NCBI GenBank assembly: GCA_041916675.1
Contig: JAYRZB010000006.1
Span: 186,001-250,000, forward strand
Source of the DNA: JAYRZB01 sp041916675
Lineage (GTDB): Bacteria > Pseudomonadota > Alphaproteobacteria > Rhizobiales > Devosiaceae
DNA: 64,000 nt
Reading direction: 5' to 3'
The position numbers and the translations under genes are program-made. A model generated the notes under the pieces. That model did no database searches. It was given only the letters and a program-made list of their open reading frames with translations, and had not been told where the DNA came from. Numbering within the stretch: position 1 is the first letter of the stretch; the number at the start of each line of letters is the position of its first letter. Below are positions 1 to 10,175 of this stretch, one piece after another.

Positions 1-282
1 ATCGGCTTTACCGGCTTTTTCGTCTGGCTGGTGGTGCGGCTGGCCGGGGCCGGCCGGGCCGATCTCGTCAGCGTGATCGCCCATCCGGTGGTGGCGCTGA
101 TCCTGGCGCTGCTGCTGATCGTTGTTGGAATTCACATGCGCATCGGCATGAACGACATCATCCACGACTACGTCCACACCCCGGCGCGCCGGCATCTGGC
201 CGAGGCCGCCAACACGGCCTTTGTGGTGGTGGTCATGGGCACTGGCCTTTTGGCCATCGCCAAACTCTTGTTCTGGGGCTAG
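1..282 (+). CDS. sdhD: succinate dehydrogenase membrane anchor SdhD (5' end missing)
   Basis: This is the C-terminal part (93 residues) of a hydrophobic anchor subunit of respiratory complex II, which holds SdhAB on the membrane and helps bind haem b and ubiquinone. The frame is open at base 1, so the start lies outside the window. Two membrane helices are visible. Between them is the family signature [15 protein letters not shown]: the first His is the expected haem ligand position and the Asp-Tyr pair is the expected quinone-site pair by analogy with E. coli SdhD. The stop codon is 4 bases before sdhA, as in sdhCDAB operons. Identity is secure from the motif and the neighbour. Confidence 0.93.
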   Translation: MGFTGFFVWLVVRLAGAGRADLVSVIAHPVVALILALLLIVVGIHMRIGMNDIIHDYVHTPARRHLAEAANTAFVVVVMGTGLLAIAKLLFWG

Positions 283-286
283 CCTG

Positions 287-2095
287 ATGGCGACTTACGA
301 GTTGATCGACCACGAGTTCGATGTGGTGGTGGTGGGCGCTGGCGGTGCGGGCCTGCGCGCCACGCTCGGCATGGCCGAGCAGGGCTTCAACACGGCCTGC
401 GTCACCAAGGTTTTCCCCACGCGCTCGCATACCGTGGCCGCCCAGGGCGGCATTGCCGCCTCGCTTTCCAACATGGGCCCGGATTCCTGGCAGTGGCACA
501 TGTATGACACGGTCAAGGGTTCGGACTGGCTCGGCGACAATGACGCCATGGAATATCTGGCGCGCAATGCCCCGCAGGCCGTCTATGAGCTCGAGCACTA
601 TGGCGTGCCCTTTTCGCGCACCGATGCGGGCAAGATCTACCAGCGCCCGTTTGGCGGCCACATGACCGAGTTCGGCGATGGCCCGCCGGTGCAGCGCACC
701 TGCGCTGCGGCCGACCGCACCGGCCATGCCATCCTGCATACGCTCTATGGCCAGTCGCTGCGCAACAATGCCCAGTTCTTCATCGAGTATTTCGCCCTCG
801 ACCTGATCATGTCCGCCGATGGGGTCTGCGAAGGCATCATTGCCTGGAAGCTTGATGACGGCACGCTGCACCGGTTCCGCGCCAAGACGGTGGTTCTGGC
901 CACCGGGGGTTATGGCCGCGCTTACTTCTCGGCCACATCCGCCCATACCTGCACCGGCGATGGCAATGGCATGGTGGCTCGCGCCGGGCTGCCACTCCAG
1001 GATATGGAGTTTGTCCAGTTCCACCCCACCGGCATTTACGGCTCGGGTTGCCTGATCACCGAGGGCGCGCGCGGCGAAGGCGGGTACCTCGTCAATTCCG
1101 AAGGCGAGCGCTTCATGGAGCGCTATGCGCCCAATGCCAAGGATCTGGCCAGCCGCGACGTCGTCTCGCGCTGCATGACCATTGAAATCCGCGAAGGCCG
1201 CGGCGTTGGCCCCAAGAAGGACCATATCTACCTGCACCTTGATCATCTCGATCCCAAGGTGCTGCACGAGCGCCTGCCGGGCATCTCGGAATCGGCAAAA
1301 ATCTTTGCCGGTGTCGACCTGACCCGCGAGCCGATCCCGGTGATCCCCACCGTCCACTATAATATGGGCGGCATTCCCGCGAACTATCATGGCGAAGTGC
1401 TCAATCCCACGCCTGCCGATCCCGATCGCATCGTGCCCGGCCTGATGGCGGTGGGCGAAGCGGCCTGCGCCTCGGTGCACGGGGCCAACCGGCTGGGCTC
1501 GAACTCTTTGACCGACCTTGTGGTGTTTGGCCGTGCCGCCGCCCTGCGCGCCGGAGAGGTCATTGATCGCAATGCGGCTGTGCCGGCCATCAACAAGGCC
1601 GAGGACGAAAAGGTCCTTGCCCGCTTTGATCGGCTCCGCCACGCCAATGGTTCTGCTCCCACCGCGATGGTGCGCGACCAGATGCAGCAGATCATGCAGC
1701 AGGATGCCGCCGTCTTCCGCACCGCCGAAACCCTGCAGTCGGGCGTTAAACGGATGAGTGAACTCTATCCGAGCCTGAAAGACCTCAAGGTCCACGACCG
1801 GTCGCTGATCTGGAATTCGGATCTGGTTGAAACCCTCGAGCTTGAAAACCTGATGGCTAATGCCATCACCACCGTGGTGTCGGCCGAAGCCCGGCACGAA
1901 AGCCGCGGTGCCCACGCCCGCGAGGATTTCCCGAGCCGCGACGATGTGAACTGGCGCGTGCATTCGCTGAGCTGGGTCGATGACAAGGGCGCGGTGCGCC
2001 TGAGTTCGCGCCCGGTGCACACCGATCCGCTGACGCCCGAGGCCGATGGCGGCATTGCGCTGAAAAAGATCGCACCCAAGGCGCGGGTTTATTGA
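287..2095 (+). CDS. sdhA: succinate dehydrogenase flavoprotein subunit SdhA
   Basis: Catalytic subunit of complex II, oxidising succinate to fumarate with covalently bound FAD (602 residues). The dinucleotide-binding motif GAGGAG is at residues 17-22. The flavin-linking His is His48 in [11 protein letters not shown]. The substrate-site stretches [12 protein letters not shown] and HYNMGGIP and the C-terminal FAD motif [10 protein letters not shown] are all present. I chose the ATG at 287 because it gives the usual N-terminus directly ahead of the FAD fold. An upstream in-frame ATG at 221 would overlap sdhD and add 22 residues with no family support. The TGA stop is embedded in TGAGGT, which also serves as Shine-Dalgarno sequence for the next gene. 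Confidence 0.98.
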   Translation: MATYELIDHEFDVVVVGAGGAGLRATLGMAEQGFNTACVTKVFPTRSHTVAAQGGIAASLSNMGPDSWQWHMYDTVKGSDWLGDNDAMEYLARNAPQAVYELEHYGVPFSRTDAGKIYQRPFGGHMTEFGDGPPVQRTCAAADRTGHAILHTLYGQSLRNNAQFFIEYFALDLIMSADGVCEGIIAWKLDDGTLHRFRAKTVVLATGGYGRAYFSATSAHTCTGDGNGMVARAGLPLQDMEFVQFHPTGIYGSGCLITEGARGEGGYLVNSEGERFMERYAPNAKDLASRDVVSRCMTIEIREGRGVGPKKDHIYLHLDHLDPKVLHERLPGISESAKIFAGVDLTREPIPVIPTVHYNMGGIPANYHGEVLNPTPADPDRIVPGLMAVGEAACASVHGANRLGSNSLTDLVVFGRAAALRAGEVIDRNAAVPAINKAEDEKVLARFDRLRHANGSAPTAMVRDQMQQIMQQDAAVFRTAETLQSGVKRMSELYPSLKDLKVHDRSLIWNSDLVETLELENLMANAITTVVSAEARHESRGAHAREDFPSRDDVNWRVHSLSWVDDKGAVRLSSRPVHTDPLTPEADGGIALKKIAPKARVY

Positions 2096-2102
2096 GGTAT
2101 GG

Positions 2103-2984
2103 ATGATGCAAAAGGATGGCGATGCAGTAAATCCTTTGGCACTAGAGTTTCCGCTCTATGCGCTTGAGGACTACGACTCGTACTATCCGCATCACGTTTG
2201 GAAGGTTGGAATAAAGACAACACTCCCAGACATACTGAGGAGGCGTTTAATTGGATCTGTAATTGCGACGCATCTTGGGAATTCTTCCGTTGATAACGCG
2301 GTTAGAAAGTATGTGCCCGCGGTCGACGAGAAACCAATTTTGAGGTTAGGGGCAAGGGCAGTTTCTTTTATCGAGTCATCGCATTCTTGGATGCACGATC
2401 TAGTTGAGCGACTTACACGCCATGATGATCAGAATATCGGACGCGTTATGGCAGAACTGACGATGCTTCGCCAAGAGTACACTGCAAAATGCTTTCTATA
2501 TATTGCAAATAGGGGTGCGATTTTCGAGGGATATTCGCTCCTCCGGATGCAGTTTGAACAGTTCGCTTGGATTGTGGCGGTCGATAAGGTTGGCGACACA
2601 GCGCGGGTGCAGCGCACCAAGGCGCAATCGTCGCTACGAAATCTAAATCAGGTTGTGCCGGGCGCGTCTCGCCTGTACGGGCTTCTGAGCGCACATGCCC
2701 ATTGGAACTATGATGCGCATACGAGGGCAATTACCACCGACGAGCACGGTGCTTCAGGTGTGCTTTTTGCGTCAGTGGAGCACAAGGCCGAGTTGCTTTC
2801 ACATGCCGTCCAGTTTTGCGGTGTTTTTGCTCGCATAATAGAGAAGTTGCGACGGGGCGAAATAAACCAAGTACAAGATGCTCCGGAGGTACGTAAACGA
2901 CTCGAGGATATACGGTCGACCGCTACCGCATTGTCTGCTGAGATTTGGGATATGATTGACGCTCATGGCAAGCGAACAAATTAG
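2103..2984 (+). CDS. uncharacterised helical protein, foreign-looking insertion in the sdh operon
   Basis: A 293-residue protein I do not recognise with confidence. It is soluble and mostly helical, with no signal peptide or membrane segment. The central stretch RGAIFEGYSLLRMQFEQF and the later LSAHAHWNYDAH recall DUF5677-type proteins, but this is only an impression. Codon use differs sharply from the neighbours: ATA, AGG, TTA and other AT-ending codons recur (for example two consecutive ATA codons near base 2835), whereas flanking genes almost avoid them, and GC is visibly lower. It starts 7 bases after sdhA using the Shine-Dalgarno sequence made by the sdhA stop (ATG at 2103 or 2106). It should be cotranscribed with sdh. 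No transposase or repeat flanks it. Function unknown. Confidence 0.72.
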   Translation: MMQKDGDAVNPLALEFPLYALEDYDSYYPHHVWKVGIKTTLPDILRRRLIGSVIATHLGNSSVDNAVRKYVPAVDEKPILRLGARAVSFIESSHSWMHDLVERLTRHDDQNIGRVMAELTMLRQEYTAKCFLYIANRGAIFEGYSLLRMQFEQFAWIVAVDKVGDTARVQRTKAQSSLRNLNQVVPGASRLYGLLSAHAHWNYDAHTRAITTDEHGASGVLFASVEHKAELLSHAVQFCGVFARIIEKLRRGEINQVQDAPEVRKRLEDIRSTATALSAEIWDMIDAHGKRTN

Positions 2985-3111
2985 GTCCGATTCCGGCCAT
3001 TTGGGCAAGGTCTTGGCGTAGAAGGTGCGACCGAGAGACGTTCGTCGATGCGGTCTGGTCCGGACTTAAACTGGTGATCCGCAAGCAACTGCGGTGAAAG
3101 GAAATGGCGAT

Positions 3112-3405
3112 ATGATCAGGCTTGCAACAGCCCTTCTGGCACTCTGGTTATCAGCAGGCGCGGCTCTGGCAGGTGCTCCCACCGAGGCGCAGAAGGACGA
3201 ATTCTACAAGGTCTGCGTCGGCATCTCGAGCGATGTGCCGTTGTGCACCTGCAAGGCCGATGCGGCCATGACGCTGATCGATGAGACCATGATGACCTAT
3301 GTCATTGCCGGCATGAAGGGGGCGGGCAACGCTCCTGAAAGCGTGCAGGTGGAATGGAACGATTATGTCGCCCGCTCCAATCAGATCTGCAAGCCGAACT
3401 ACTAA
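3112..3405 (+). CDS. small secreted four-cysteine protein in the sdh operon
   Basis: A 97-residue protein with a clear signal peptide: residues 1-20 are hydrophobic and end in the cleavage motif AALA. The mature part of about 77 residues has four cysteines, three clustered in VCVGISSDVPLCTCKAD and one in ICKPNY at the C-terminus. This suggests two disulfides or a metal or haem site in the periplasm. No CXXCH motif is present. I chose the ATG at 3112 because AAGGA lies 9 bases upstream. A GTG at 3094 is in frame but would put charged residues ahead of the signal peptide. It lies between the foreign gene and sdhB. Family unknown to me; a role in complex II assembly is only a guess. Confidence 0.75.
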   Translation: MIRLATALLALWLSAGAALAGAPTEAQKDEFYKVCVGISSDVPLCTCKADAAMTLIDETMMTYVIAGMKGAGNAPESVQVEWNDYVARSNQICKPNY

Positions 3406-3432
3406 TCCGTTCTTACTCCGGGACCCCCGCGA

Positions 3433-4212
3433 ATGGTTGAACTGAGCCTGCCCAAAAAGTCCCAGCCCCAGAAGGGCAAGACCTGGCCAAAGCCGGCAAG
3501 CGCCTCGCTGCGCGAATACCGCATCTATCGCTACGATCCGGACAGCGAAGCCAATCCGCGCATCGATACCTATTTCGTCGATACCAGTGATTGCGGTCCG
3601 ATGGTGCTCGATGGCCTGCTCTGGATCAAGAACAAGGTCGACCCCACCCTGACCCTGCGCCGGTCCTGCCGCGAGGGCATCTGCGGCTCGTGCGCCATGA
3701 ACATCAACGGGTTCAATACGCTGGCCTGCACCAAGGGCATGGATGAGCTCTCGGGCCCGGTGGCCGTCTATCCGCTGCCGCACATGCCGGTGGTCAAGGA
3801 TCTGGTGCCGGACCTGACGACGTTTTATGCCCAGCACCGCTCGATCGAGCCCTGGCTCAAGACCACCTCGCCGACCCCCGATACTGAATGGCTGCAGTCC
3901 AAGCCCGAGCGCGAAAAGCTCGACGGGCTTTATGAATGCATCCTTTGCGCCTGCTGCTCGACATCCTGCCCGTCCTATTGGTGGAATGGCGAAAAGTATC
4001 TCGGCCCCGCCATTCTCCTGCAGGCCTATCGCTGGCTGATCGACAGTCGCGACGAAACCCAGTCCGAGCGGCTCGACAATCTTGAAGACCCTTTCAAGCT
4101 CTATCGCTGCCACACCATCATGAATTGCTCGAAGGCCTGCCCCAAAGGGCTCAACCCGGCCAAGGCCATCGCTGAAATCAAGAAGATGATGGTCGAACGA
4201 CAGGTCGCCTAG
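3433..4212 (+). CDS. sdhB: succinate dehydrogenase iron-sulfur subunit SdhB
   Basis: Electron-transfer subunit of complex II (259 residues), carrying electrons from the SdhA flavin to quinone. The N-terminal plant-type ferredoxin domain has Cys79, Cys84, Cys87 and Cys99 for the [2Fe-2S] cluster. The C-terminal domain has [12 protein letters not shown] (Cys169-179) and [14 protein letters not shown] (Cys226, 232, 236) for the [4Fe-4S] and [3Fe-4S] clusters. All expected ligands are present. In this operon sdhB is separated from sdhA by about 1.3 kb holding two extra genes. An uninterrupted sdhAB pair is the common bacterial order. Confidence 0.98.
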   Translation: MVELSLPKKSQPQKGKTWPKPASASLREYRIYRYDPDSEANPRIDTYFVDTSDCGPMVLDGLLWIKNKVDPTLTLRRSCREGICGSCAMNINGFNTLACTKGMDELSGPVAVYPLPHMPVVKDLVPDLTTFYAQHRSIEPWLKTTSPTPDTEWLQSKPEREKLDGLYECILCACCSTSCPSYWWNGEKYLGPAILLQAYRWLIDSRDETQSERLDNLEDPFKLYRCHTIMNCSKACPKGLNPAKAIAEIKKMMVERQVA

Positions 4213-4247
4213 TCCCAAGAGCGCTTCAACCAACCAGGGCGGTCGGC

Positions 4248-4490
4248 ATGTTTGAAACCATTGCGGAAGTTGCCGACCCCGCCATTGCCCGGGTGCTGAT
4301 CACGGCGCTGAAAGCCCATGGCTTTCACCCGCTCGACGGGGCGGGCGATGGTCTGCCGGGCCTGCCGGGGGTGTTTGCGCCAGGCGGCATCCCGATCGCC
4401 GTGCCCGAAGGCGAAGCCGACGATGCCCAGGCGCTGGTCGATGTGCTGATTGCCGAAATGACCGCCGGTCAATCGTCCGGCGGGGCGTGA
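4248..4490 (+). CDS. DUF2007-like small protein
   Basis: An 80-residue acidic cytosolic protein with a short alpha-beta pattern: an N-terminal helix (DPAIARVLITALKAHGF), a Gly/Pro-rich middle and a C-terminal strand-helix (IPIAVPEGEADDAQALVDVL). This resembles DUF2007, described as a putative signal-transducing domain of unknown function. It follows sdhB by 35 bases in the same direction, so it may be the last gene of the sdh transcript. No catalytic residues are obvious. Family assignment is moderate; no function can be stated. Confidence 0.7.
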   Translation: MFETIAEVADPAIARVLITALKAHGFHPLDGAGDGLPGLPGVFAPGGIPIAVPEGEADDAQALVDVLIAEMTAGQSSGGA

Positions 4491-4630
4491 AACGGCCGGC
4501 GGGCCAAAACTCTGCCACAATGATTGGTCCATTAGGACATGGTCACCGCCCTTCTGTGTTGAACGGGGCCATGCTTTTGCGCTATAGGCGCACCTCATCG
4601 ACCATAGCCCCGCGCGGCAGGAGTTCACCA

Positions 4631-5263
4631 ATGATCATCAACCGTACCGCTTCGTTGGTAGCAGTGACACTGGCGACCCTCACCCTTGCCGCCTGCGGCA
4701 CCATGGGCACCTCGCCCACCGTCAATACGCTCGGCCAGCCGCAGCCGGTGCAGCCTGTCCAGACCTCGCAGGTCAACTCGTCGGCGCTGCCCCCGATTGC
4801 CGGCAGCGTTGTGCAGCAGGACCCGGCCAGCATTGCCCCCGGCCTGACCGGTACGCCCGTCCTTGGCGGCGTGCAGCAGCAGCCGTTGCAGACCGCCAGC
4901 GCCGATGGGTCCTTTGTCACCCTTGGCGATGCCGGTACGGCCGGTGCCATTCCGCCCGGTGGCCGCGATCTGACCGGTGGCCTGACCATCGAAAAGCTGC
5001 TTGGCGGCTGGAATGTCACCAGCGGCGCCGATCAGTGCCGGGTGAACCTGACATACACGGCCAAGGCCGGAACCTCGCGCTATCGCGCTTCGGCTCCCGG
5101 CTGCGCCATTCCCGGCCTTGCCGCCGTTGCCTCCTGGCAGCTGACCGGCAACCAGATCCAGCTGTTTGACGAAGCCGGTTCCATCGTTGCCGCGCTGGCG
5201 CTGTCGGGCAATCGCTTCGTCGGCACCTCGGCGGGTGGCCAGGGCATTTCAATGACCTCCTGA
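4631..5263 (+). CDS. Omp19-like outer membrane lipoprotein with AprI/Inh domain
   Basis: A 210-residue lipoprotein. The signal peptide ends in the lipobox LAAC, so the mature protein starts with a lipidated Cys at residue 20. A Pro/Gln/Thr-rich linker of about 90 residues follows, then a C-terminal beta domain: LLGGWNVTSGADQCRVNL, two cysteines (in DQCRV and PGCAI), ASWQLTGNQIQLFDEAG and GNRFVGTSAGGQ. The layout closely matches Brucella Omp19, a protease inhibitor of the AprI/Inh family, so inhibition of periplasmic or external proteases is likely. The ATG at 4631 has AGGAG 7 bases upstream. The open frame extends to 4487, but that part has no signal peptide. Confidence 0.85.
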   Translation: MIINRTASLVAVTLATLTLAACGTMGTSPTVNTLGQPQPVQPVQTSQVNSSALPPIAGSVVQQDPASIAPGLTGTPVLGGVQQQPLQTASADGSFVTLGDAGTAGAIPPGGRDLTGGLTIEKLLGGWNVTSGADQCRVNLTYTAKAGTSRYRASAPGCAIPGLAAVASWQLTGNQIQLFDEAGSIVAALALSGNRFVGTSAGGQGISMTS

Positions 5264-5284
5264 CCTCCGCTCAGGCGGCTGGTC

Positions 5285-7503
<2,219 letters not shown>

Positions 7504-7518
7504 GCGGAAAGCGCAGTC

Positions 7519-8712
7519 ATGAACATCCACGAACACCAGGCCAAGGCGCTCCTCAAGGACTACGGCCTGCCGGTTGCGGCCGGGGTCGCGATCTTTTCGG
7601 CCGACGAGGCCGCCGCGGCTGCCAGGTCGCTGCCGGGCCCGCTCTATGTGGTCAAGAGCCAGATCCACGCCGGCGGGCGCGGCAAGGGCAAGTTCAAGGA
7701 ACTGGCTGCCGATGCCAAGGGCGGCGTGCGGCTGGCGCGTTCGGTCGACGATGTGGTGGCCAATGCCCGCGAAATGCTCGGCCATACCCTTGTCACCAAG
7801 CAGACCGGCCCGGCCGGCAAGCAGGTCAACCGCCTCTATATCGAGGACGGCGCCGACATTGCCCGCGAGCTTTATTGCTCGCTTCTGGTGGATCGCACCA
7901 CCGGGCGGGTCGCCTTTGTGGTCTCCACCGAGGGCGGCATGGATATCGAGGCGGTGGCAGAACACACGCCCGAAAAGATCGTCTCGCTGTCGGTCAATCC
8001 CGATACCGGGGTCACCGCCGCCGATGTTGCCACCATTGCTGGCGCCCTCAAGCTCGACGGGGCGGCGCGCCAGGACGCGGAAACCCTGTTTCCGCTGCTC
8101 TACAAGGCCTTTGTCGAAAAGGACATGAGCCTGCTCGAGGTCAACCCGCTGATCGTGATGACCGACGGTCACCTGCGCGTGCTCGATGCCAAGGTGAGCT
8201 TTGACAACAATGCCATGTTCCGCCACCCCGAACTGGCCCCGCTGCGCGACCTGAGCGAGGAGGACGAAAAGGAAATCGAAGCCTCCAAGTTCGACCTCGC
8301 CTATGTGGCGCTCGATGGCAATATCGGCTGCATGGTCAATGGGGCGGGGCTGGCCATGTCGACCATGGATATCATCAAGCTCTATGGCGAGGAGCCGGCC
8401 AACTTTCTTGACGTGGGTGGCGGCGCCAACCGCGAAAAGGTCACGGCAGCGTTCAAGATCATCACCGCCGATCCCAATGTCAAAGGCATCCTCGTCAACA
8501 TTTTCGGCGGCATCATGCGCTGCGATGTGATCGCCGAGGGTGTGATTGCCGCGGTCAAGGATGTGGGGCTCACCGTGCCGCTGGTCGTCCGGCTCGAAGG
8601 CACGCGCGTCAAGGAAGGCAAGGACATCCTCGACAAAAGCGGGCTCGATGTCATCTCCGCCGATGATCTCGATGATGCCGCGCAAAAGATCGTTGCCGCG
8701 ATCCGCAAGTAA
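7519..8712 (+). CDS. sucC: succinyl-CoA synthetase beta subunit
   Basis: Beta subunit (397 residues) of the ADP-forming succinate-CoA ligase, which makes ATP from succinyl-CoA in the cytosol. The N-terminus [16 protein letters not shown] is the family hallmark. An ATP-grasp domain follows with the HAGGRGKGK nucleotide loop near residue 53 and the acidic metal-binding region (EVNPLIV). The C-terminal flavodoxin-like domain contains [17 protein letters not shown], which faces the phosphohistidine of SucD. Length is normal. It is followed by sucD after 35 bases. Confidence 0.98.
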   Translation: MNIHEHQAKALLKDYGLPVAAGVAIFSADEAAAAARSLPGPLYVVKSQIHAGGRGKGKFKELAADAKGGVRLARSVDDVVANAREMLGHTLVTKQTGPAGKQVNRLYIEDGADIARELYCSLLVDRTTGRVAFVVSTEGGMDIEAVAEHTPEKIVSLSVNPDTGVTAADVATIAGALKLDGAARQDAETLFPLLYKAFVEKDMSLLEVNPLIVMTDGHLRVLDAKVSFDNNAMFRHPELAPLRDLSEEDEKEIEASKFDLAYVALDGNIGCMVNGAGLAMSTMDIIKLYGEEPANFLDVGGGANREKVTAAFKIITADPNVKGILVNIFGGIMRCDVIAEGVIAAVKDVGLTVPLVVRLEGTRVKEGKDILDKSGLDVISADDLDDAAQKIVAAIRK

Positions 8713-8747
8713 GCCGGTCCGCAAGGCCCCAAAGACGAAAGCAAGCC

Positions 8748-9653
8748 ATGTCCATTCTCGTCAATAAAGACACCAAGGTTCTGGTCCAGGGACTGACCGG
8801 CAAGACCGGCACCTTCCACACCGAGCAGGCTCTGGCCTATTTCGGCACCAGGATGGTGGGCGGCACGCATCCCAAAAAGGGCGGCGAAACCTGGACCTCC
8901 GGGCTCGATGGCACGCCACTGCCGATCTTTGCCTCGGTGGCCGAAGGCAAGGCGCAGACCGGGGCCAATGCCTCGGTGATCTATGTGCCCCCCGCCGGTG
9001 CCGCCGATGCCATCCTTGAGGCCATCGAGGCCGAGATCGATCTGATCGTCTGCATCACCGAAGGCGTTCCGGTTCTCGACATGGTCAAGGTCAAGGCCCG
9101 GCTCGAAAAGTCGAAATCCCGCCTGATCGGGCCCAATTGCCCCGGCGTCCTCACCCCGGAGGAATGCAAGATCGGCATCATGCCCGGTTCGATCTTTTCG
9201 AAAGGCTCGGTGGGCATTGTCTCGCGCTCGGGCACACTGACCTATGAAGCGGTGTTCCAGACTACCAATGCCGGGCTGGGCCAGACGACGGCCGTCGGCA
9301 TCGGCGGCGATCCGGTCAAGGGCACTGAATTCATCGATATGCTCGAAATGTTCCTGGCCGACGAGGCCACCAAGTCGATCATCATGATCGGGGAAATCGG
9401 CGGGTCGGCTGAAGAAGACGCCGCTCAATTCCTCATCGATGAAGCCAAGCGCGGCCGTAAGAAACCGATGGCCGGTTTCATTGCCGGTCTCACCGCCCCC
9501 AAGGGCCGCACCATGGGCCATGCCGGCGCGGTGATTTCGGGCGGCAAGGGCGGGGCTGAAGACAAGATTGCGGCCATGGAAGCGGCCGGTATCCGCATGT
9601 CAAAATCCCCCGCCAAGATCGGGGTGACCCTGGTGGACGTGCTGAAGGGCTGA
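8748..9653 (+). CDS. sucD: succinyl-CoA synthetase alpha subunit
   Basis: Alpha subunit (301 residues) of succinyl-CoA synthetase, carrying the phosphohistidine intermediate and the CoA site. The N-terminal Rossmann-like CoA domain has [16 protein letters not shown] and [10 protein letters not shown]. The active-site His is His258 in [12 protein letters not shown]. Length and motifs are standard. It is translated after sucC and is followed 3 bases later by a small cupin gene. Confidence 0.98.
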   Translation: MSILVNKDTKVLVQGLTGKTGTFHTEQALAYFGTRMVGGTHPKKGGETWTSGLDGTPLPIFASVAEGKAQTGANASVIYVPPAGAADAILEAIEAEIDLIVCITEGVPVLDMVKVKARLEKSKSRLIGPNCPGVLTPEECKIGIMPGSIFSKGSVGIVSRSGTLTYEAVFQTTNAGLGQTTAVGIGGDPVKGTEFIDMLEMFLADEATKSIIMIGEIGGSAEEDAAQFLIDEAKRGRKKPMAGFIAGLTAPKGRTMGHAGAVISGGKGGAEDKIAAMEAAGIRMSKSPAKIGVTLVDVLKG

Positions 9654-9656
9654 ACC

Positions 9657-9998
9657 ATGCGCATGAGTGAAATCCCCTTCGGGGTCACCGACTGGTCCGA
9701 GATTGCCACCGAGGTGCACAAGGGCGACGCGGGCGAGGCGATCTGGCGCGTCCAGTATTTCGGTCCTGAAGACAATCGCATCCGGGTCCGGATGATGGAT
9801 TATTCGCCCGGCTATGTGTCCGATCACTGGTGTGCGAAGGGCCATGTCATCTTTTGCCTTGATGGCGCCATGACCACGGTGCTTGAAGATGGCCGCAGCT
9901 TCGAATTGCGCGCCGGCATGAGCTATCAGGTGGCCGACGGGGCCGAGCGGCACCGCTCGCACACCGCAGGCGGCGCCAGACTGTTCGTGGTGGATTAG
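9657..9998 (+). CDS. small DHCW-type cupin
   Basis: A 113-residue single-domain cupin. The beta-barrel pattern is clear, with SDHWCAKGHVIFCLDG as cupin motif 1 and a second motif near the C-terminus (GMSYQVADGAERHRSHT). His and Cys residues around residues 57-63 and 98-101 are candidate metal ligands. It resembles proteins listed as DHCW motif cupin fold protein, of unknown function. The gene starts only 3 bases after the sucD stop and sits before sucA, so it is likely cotranscribed with the suc genes. Two close ATG codons (9657 and 9663) could both start it. Confidence 0.8.
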   Translation: MRMSEIPFGVTDWSEIATEVHKGDAGEAIWRVQYFGPEDNRIRVRMMDYSPGYVSDHWCAKGHVIFCLDGAMTTVLEDGRSFELRAGMSYQVADGAERHRSHTAGGARLFVVD

Positions 9999-10175
9999 CC
10001 GGACACCGAAAAACCGGCGATTGTTGAACAACTCCTCTCGATCCCGCTTGCAGAGGCGTTGGTCTTTAACAACATGCTAAGCTAAGACGGTCACATTGGG
10101 GCCGCCAAACCCGGGTTGATCTGATCCCCGGTCTGTCAGGAAGGACGGTGGGGTCTAACACCCCGCGAGAACGCA

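Noticed and set aside
221..286. Upstream start for sdhA overlapping sdhD
   Set aside because: The extra 22 residues are the sdhD sequence read in another frame; the ATG at 287 gives the family N-terminus.
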